This document shows positions 60,314 to 64,000 of a DNA stretch of 64,000 bases, piece by piece. How positions within the stretch are numbered: position 1 is the first letter of the stretch; every line of letters starts with the position of its first letter. The notes beneath the pieces are model-generated. The model did no database searches. It was given only the letters and a program-made list of their open reading frames with translations, and had not been told where the DNA came from. The position numbers and the translations under genes are program-made. The stretch covers positions 4,845,001 through 4,909,000 of the forward strand of contig NZ_CP036533.1 of assembly GCF_024585265.1 (NCBI RefSeq). Reading direction: 5' to 3'. The DNA comes from Bradyrhizobium sp. WBAH42 (GTDB lineage Bacteria > Pseudomonadota > Alphaproteobacteria > Rhizobiales > Xanthobacteraceae).

Positions 60314-61546
60314 CTAGAACCGCTCCGGCCGATACGGCGTAGGATCGACCGCCGGAGTTTCGCCGCTCATCATCTCCGCGAGCAGGCGTCCGGTCGCCGG
60401 TCCCAGCGTGAAGCCCTGATGGCCGTGGCCGAAATTCATCCAGAGGCCGGGGTGGCGCGGGGCGGGGCCGAGCACCGGCAGCATGTCGGGCGTGCAAGGC
60501 CGCGTGCCGAACCACGGATCCGGCTCGGCCCGCTTGCCGAGGTCGATCAGCTCGCGCGCGGAGGCTTCGGCGCTGGCCAGCTGCACCGGCGTTGCCAATG
60601 CGTCCGCGCCCGTCAATTCCGCGCCGGTGGTGATGCGGATGCCCTTGGCCATCGGCCCCATGGCGTAGCCGCCGCTTTTGTCGATGAGGGGCAGGTCGAG
60701 CGAAGCGCCGCCGCTGTAATGCATGTGGTAGCCGCGCTTGCGCACCAGCGGGATGCGATAGCCGAACTTGTACAACAAATCGGGCGACCACGGCCCGAGC
60801 GTCACGACGGCGTGGGCCGCGTCGATGCGCCCCTCGTCGGTGTCGACCGACCAGCCGGTCGCGGTCTGCCGCAAGCTCTGCGCATCACCGAGCACGATCC
60901 TGCCGCCGAGGCGCGCGAACATCTCGGCATAGGCCGTGACCAGCGCGCCGGGGTCGGACACGGTCCAGGTGTCGAGCCAGTGGATCGCGCCCGGAAGATC
61001 GTCGCGCAGGATCGGCTCGGCCCTGGCAAGCTCGCTGCCCGACAGCACGCGATAGTTCACGCCGAATTCGCGCTGATCTTCCTCGGCGGCCTTGATCGAT
61101 AGATCCAACGAAGCGCGATCGCGAAACAGCGCCCGGTAGCCGGCGCGGCGGATGAGATTGTCGGCATGCGCCTCGCGGATCAGGATGTCGTGCTCGGAAG
61201 TTGCGTAGGCGATCAGCCGTGCCCACGCCTCGATCGCCTCGCGATGCCGCTTCGGCGCCGAATGCCACCAATAGCGGAGCAGGGGCTCGATGTGCAGATG
61301 AAGCGAGGAGAGGCTGTAGCGCACGTCGTTGGTGCGGCCGGTCGCGATCTTCAGGAGCGAGGCGAGGTCGCGCGGCATCGGATAGGGGCGCACCGCTTCG
61401 GCCTGGATCATCCCGGCATTGCCGTAGCTGGTCTCGCGGCCCGGCTCGCGGCGATCGACCAGCGTCACCGACCAGCCGCGCTGCTGCAGATGCAGCGCGG
61501 CGCCCACGCCCACCATGCCGCCGCCGAGAATGATCGCGCTTTGCAT
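60314..61546 (-). CDS. FAD-dependent oxidoreductase, DadA (D-amino acid dehydrogenase)-like
   Basis: The product has 410 residues with the DAO fold (PF01266). The FAD dinucleotide motif ILGGGMVGVGAALHL is at 6-20, with GRETSYGNAGMI next (~40-55). ELARAEPIL and the C-terminal GHGHQGFTLGPATGRLLAEM (~372-391) are typical of DadA/glycine oxidase-type enzymes. It probably oxidises D-amino acids at the inner membrane face. ATG 61546 gives MQSAIILGGG; upstream in-frame starts add only a few residues. No alanine racemase is adjacent. Confidence 0.85.
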   Translation of the reverse strand: MQSAIILGGGMVGVGAALHLQQRGWSVTLVDRREPGRETSYGNAGMIQAEAVRPYPMPRDLASLLKIATGRTNDVRYSLSSLHLHIEPLLRYWWHSAPKRHREAIEAWARLIAYATSEHDILIREAHADNLIRRAGYRALFRDRASLDLSIKAAEEDQREFGVNYRVLSGSELARAEPILRDDLPGAIHWLDTWTVSDPGALVTAYAEMFARLGGRIVLGDAQSLRQTATGWSVDTDEGRIDAAHAVVTLGPWSPDLLYKFGYRIPLVRKRGYHMHYSGGASLDLPLIDKSGGYAMGPMAKGIRITTGAELTGADALATPVQLASAEASARELIDLGKRAEPDPWFGTRPCTPDMLPVLGPAPRHPGLWMNFGHGHQGFTLGPATGRLLAEMMSGETPAVDPTPYRPERF

Positions 61547-61570
61547 TGCTGCTGACCTCATCAAAATCAA

Positions 61571-61595
61571 AACCGCCCGGTTTGGCCGGGCGGTT
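61571..61595 (-). terminator. Intrinsic terminator of rne
   Basis: A perfect ten-base stem (AACCGCCCGG / CCGGGCGGTT) with a five-base loop is followed on the minus strand by TTGATTTTGATG, 18 bases after the rne stop. Confidence 0.85.
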
Positions 61596-61612
61596 TCAAC
61601 TCTTTTGTCCCT

Positions 61613-64000
61613 TTACTCGCCGCCGCCGAAACGGCGTGACCACCAGCCAGCCCGGCGCGGGGCGGTCGGGCTTTCGCTTGCCGCCTCCGGTGCGGGCTCA
61701 GCTGCCGGCGCGGGCGCAGCGACCGGCTCGGTCGCCTCCGCTGCCGGCGTTGCGGGCTCCGGCTGGCTGTTCAGCAGGAAGCTGACCTTTTCGCGCACGG
61801 TGGAGCGGCGCCGCGCGGCCCTGTCGCCGGCAAGCTCTTCGTCCGGCGTTGCGGCCGTCGTGGCGGGAGCCGGCTCCGGCTGCTGGGCCGGCGCCTCGGT
61901 CTGCATCTCCGCGCGCGGCTCGGGCTGCGCAACTTGCGGCTCGGTGCTGGGCTCGGCTTGCGCGATCGAGGGCGAAGCCTGGCCGCCGAAGCCATCGAAA
62001 TCGGCGACTGCGTCGACGGCTTCCGGCGGCTGGCCGGTGCCGAGCTCGTCGCTGATGGAGCCGGCAAGACCTTCCTCGCCGCCACCGCGACGGCGGCGTC
62101 CGCCGCGGCGACCACGCCGGCGCCGGCGATCACTGCTGCCCTGCTGTTCGCCGCGGGCCGCCTGTTCCTCGCCTTCCTCACCGTCCTGCTCGGACTCGGT
62201 CTCGTCCTCGCCTTCGGCGGCGACCATCGCGGGCTCGGGCAGGATCGGCGCCGTATCGTCGCGCAACTCACCCTCGCGCTGGCCACCGCGACCACGCCGA
62301 CGGCGACGGCGCTTGCGGCGCTGGCCGTCCTGCTCGGAGGCTGCCTCGCCGCCGGCTTGCTCGTCAGCAAGACCTTCGGTCTCGTCGGTCTCGACCTCGG
62401 ATTCAGTCTCCAGGTCGAAGCCGTCCTCGTCGTCGTAGACTTCTTCGGCCAGCGGCGGCGGGCTCGCCGCGGCTTGGGCTGCAAGCAGCGCCTTGGCGGC
62501 TTCGAGCGTATGCACCTGCTCGCCGCGGTCGATCACATAGGCCTGCGGGCCGCTGACGCTAGCGTCGGCGATCACCGACAGCGTGACCTTGAAGCCGTTC
62601 TCGAGGTCGCGCAGATGGCCGCGCTTGTGGTTCAGCACATAGAGCGCGACGTCGGTGCGGGTGCGGACCACGAGATTGTGGGTCGCGCCCTTCATCAGGA
62701 TCTCTTCGAGGCCGCGCAAGAGCTGCAGCGCCACCGAGGACACCGAGCGGACATGGCCGGTACCGCCGCAATGCGGGCACGGATCGGTCGAAGATTCCAG
62801 CACGCTGGCGCGGATGCGCTGGCGCGACATCTCGAGCAGGCCGAAATGCGAGATGCGGCCGACCTGGATGCGCGCGCGATCCTGCCTGAGGCAGTCGGAC
62901 AGCTTACGCTCGACCGCGCGGTTGTTGCGCTTCTCGTCCATGTCGATGAAATCGATGACGATCAGGCCGGCGAGGTCGCGCAGGCGAAGCTGGCGGGCGA
63001 CCTCTTCGGCCGCTTCCAGATTGGTCTTGAGCGCAGTGTCCTCGATATGGTGCTCGCGGGTCGAGCGGCCGGAGTTGACGTCGATCGAGACCAGCGCCTC
63101 GGTCTGGTTGATCACGATATAGCCGCCGGAGCGCAGCTGCACGGTCGGCGAGAACATCGCATCCAGCTGGCTCTCGACGCCCATGCGCGAGAACAGCGGC
63201 TGGCCGTCGCGATACTGCTTCACCGCGCTGACATTGGCGGGCATCAGCATCTTCATGAAGTCGCGGGCTTCGCGGTAGCCGGCTTCGCCGGCGACCTGGA
63301 TCTCGTCGATCTCCTTGTTGTAGAGGTCGCGCAGCGAGCGCTTGATCAGCGAGCCTTCCTCGTAGACGAGGGTCGGGGCCTGCGACTTCAGCGTGAGGTC
63401 ACGCACCGTCTCCCACATCCGGATCAGATATTCGAAGTCGCGCTTGATCTCGGGTTTGGTGCGGGAGGCGCCTGCGGTGCGCAGGATGATGCCCATGCCC
63501 TCGGGCACGTCGAGATCCTGCACCACTTCCTTCAAACGAGAACGGTCCTGCGCGCTGGTGATCTTGCGGCTGATGCCGCCGCCGCGTGCGGTGTTCGGCA
63601 TCAGCACGGCATAACGGCCGGCGAGCGAGAGGTAGGTCGTCAGCGCCGCGCCCTTGTTGCCGCGCTCTTCCTTGACCACCTGCACCAGCATTACCTGGCG
63701 GCGCTTGATGACTTCCTGGATCTTGTACTGGCGGCGCGGACGGAAGGTGCGCTCCGGCACTTCCTCCAGCACGTCGTCGCCGCCGACGGATTCGACGACT
63801 TCCTCTTCGGCATCCTCGCCATCTTCCTCATCCTCGTCGTCGTCCTCACCGGCTTGTTCTTCACCGGCTTGGGCGGCCTCGGCATGCGGCGCTTCAGTGC
63901 TTTCGCCGGCGGCGTAAACGGCATCGGCCGGCTCGGCGGCCGACGTCACGGCTTCGGCCAGAGGCTCTGCCTGCGCTTCGGCGCCATGAGCTTCGGAAGC
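61613..64000 (-). CDS. rne: Ribonuclease E (5' part outside the window)
   Basis: RNase E is the main endoribonuclease of mRNA decay and rRNA/tRNA processing and the scaffold of the degradosome. The 3' ~795 codons are present; the frame is open to the window end. They show an acidic low-complexity insertion (Glu/Asp-rich, in the S1 region), then the catalytic domain with INQTEALVSIDVNSG and LIVIDFIDMDEKRNN (metal Asp residues). The Zn-link CPHCGGTGH and small domain follow, with an Arg/Ala/Glu-rich disordered C-terminal scaffold with RRRRRGRGG runs after that. The basic runs probably bind RNA. Confidence 0.95.
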   Translation of the reverse strand, partial: ASEAHGAEAQAEPLAEAVTSAAEPADAVYAAGESTEAPHAEAAQAGEEQAGEDDDEDEEDGEDAEEEVVESVGGDDVLEEVPERTFRPRRQYKIQEVIKRRQVMLVQVVKEERGNKGAALTTYLSLAGRYAVLMPNTARGGGISRKITSAQDRSRLKEVVQDLDVPEGMGIILRTAGASRTKPEIKRDFEYLIRMWETVRDLTLKSQAPTLVYEEGSLIKRSLRDLYNKEIDEIQVAGEAGYREARDFMKMLMPANVSAVKQYRDGQPLFSRMGVESQLDAMFSPTVQLRSGGYIVINQTEALVSIDVNSGRSTREHHIEDTALKTNLEAAEEVARQLRLRDLAGLIVIDFIDMDEKRNNRAVERKLSDCLRQDRARIQVGRISHFGLLEMSRQRIRASVLESSTDPCPHCGGTGHVRSVSSVALQLLRGLEEILMKGATHNLVVRTRTDVALYVLNHKRGHLRDLENGFKVTLSVIADASVSGPQAYVIDRGEQVHTLEAAKALLAAQAAASPPPLAEEVYDDEDGFDLETESEVETDETEGLADEQAGGEAASEQDGQRRKRRRRRRGRGGQREGELRDDTAPILPEPAMVAAEGEDETESEQDGEEGEEQAARGEQQGSSDRRRRRGRRGGRRRRGGGEEGLAGSISDELGTGQPPEAVDAVADFDGFGGQASPSIAQAEPSTEPQVAQPEPRAEMQTEAPAQQPEPAPATTAATPDEELAGDRAARRRSTVREKVSFLLNSQPEPATPAAEATEPVAAPAPAAEPAPEAASESPTAPRRAGWWSRRFGGGE

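Noticed and set aside
58952..61102. A 716-codon open frame overlapping dctA and antisense to the DadA-like gene
   Set aside because: The Arg/Ala/His-rich translation shows no domain, while both overlapped genes are motif-complete.
1..64000. rRNA, tRNA, insertion sequence or prophage
   Set aside because: Reading both strands I saw no tRNA cloverleaf with a CCA-proximal T-loop, no rRNA core sequence, no transposase or integrase; short tRNA-like elements could still be missed without a covariance search.

Overview
The window is a G+C-rich alphaproteobacterial chromosome segment, most probably Bradyrhizobium or a close relative. The grounds are the gene set (minCDE, a B12-dependent nrdJ, the accC-accB-aroQ cluster, NDUFA12, DUF2155, DUF1236, an RNase E with an acidic insertion), promoters of the EcfG general-stress type (GGAAC-N16/17-CGTT), and several palindromic dispersed repeats of the kind common in Bradyrhizobium. 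I found no rRNA, tRNA, insertion sequence, prophage or CRISPR array.

Layout. 0-5 kb: the end of an ABC substrate-binding protein, minCDE, small exported proteins, an SDR and a possible small RNA. 5-10.3 kb: a membrane coiled-coil protein, an L,D-transpeptidase lipoprotein, and a divergent mobR-mobA pair for 3-hydroxybenzoate hydroxylation. 10.3-17.5 kb: an SH3-domain protein, a small cytochrome c, an SMR transporter, a divergent methyltransferase/TetR pair, pdxY, an M15-type peptidase and a YjdM protein. 17.5-26 kb: an accessory stretch of small or unknown proteins (VOC, coiled coils, a PilZ-HTH fusion, a phasin, an RTX protein, an orphan ParB-like protein) interspersed with seven copies of dispersed palindromic repeats. 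26.1-27.5 kb: a low-G+C two-gene cassette (DUF3800-like plus RusA-like) behind nrdJ. 27.5-31.7 kb: nrdJ with a NrdR-type control region. 32-39 kb: an EamA permease, a substrate-binding protein/adenylate cyclase operon and a CHASE3 hybrid kinase/response regulator pair. 39-47.5 kb: a BA14K-like protein, NDUFA12, a structured non-coding RNA candidate, isonitrile hydratase with a GlxA regulator, a class A beta-lactamase with an AmpR-like regulator, a BASS-like permease, DUF2155 and aat. 47.5-64 kb: a three-gene phosphorelay operon, accC-accB-aroQ, a stress-type DUF1236 protein, a DsbA-like protein, an M48 peptidase, an aminotransferase, bioY, dctA, a DadA-like oxidase and the 3' part of rne.

Working together. 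Core functions (division-site placement, dNTP, fatty acid and shikimate synthesis, complex I assembly, N-end rule, RNA decay) sit beside envelope maintenance (L,D-transpeptidase, M15, M48, DsbA) and sensing modules. Four close matches to the EcfG promoter precede four small or exported proteins of unknown role, which suggests they share general-stress control. The best candidate for an undescribed system is the DUF3800-like/RusA-like pair at 26.1-27.5 kb. The substrate-binding protein/cyclase operon at 32.9-35.7 kb is a second.
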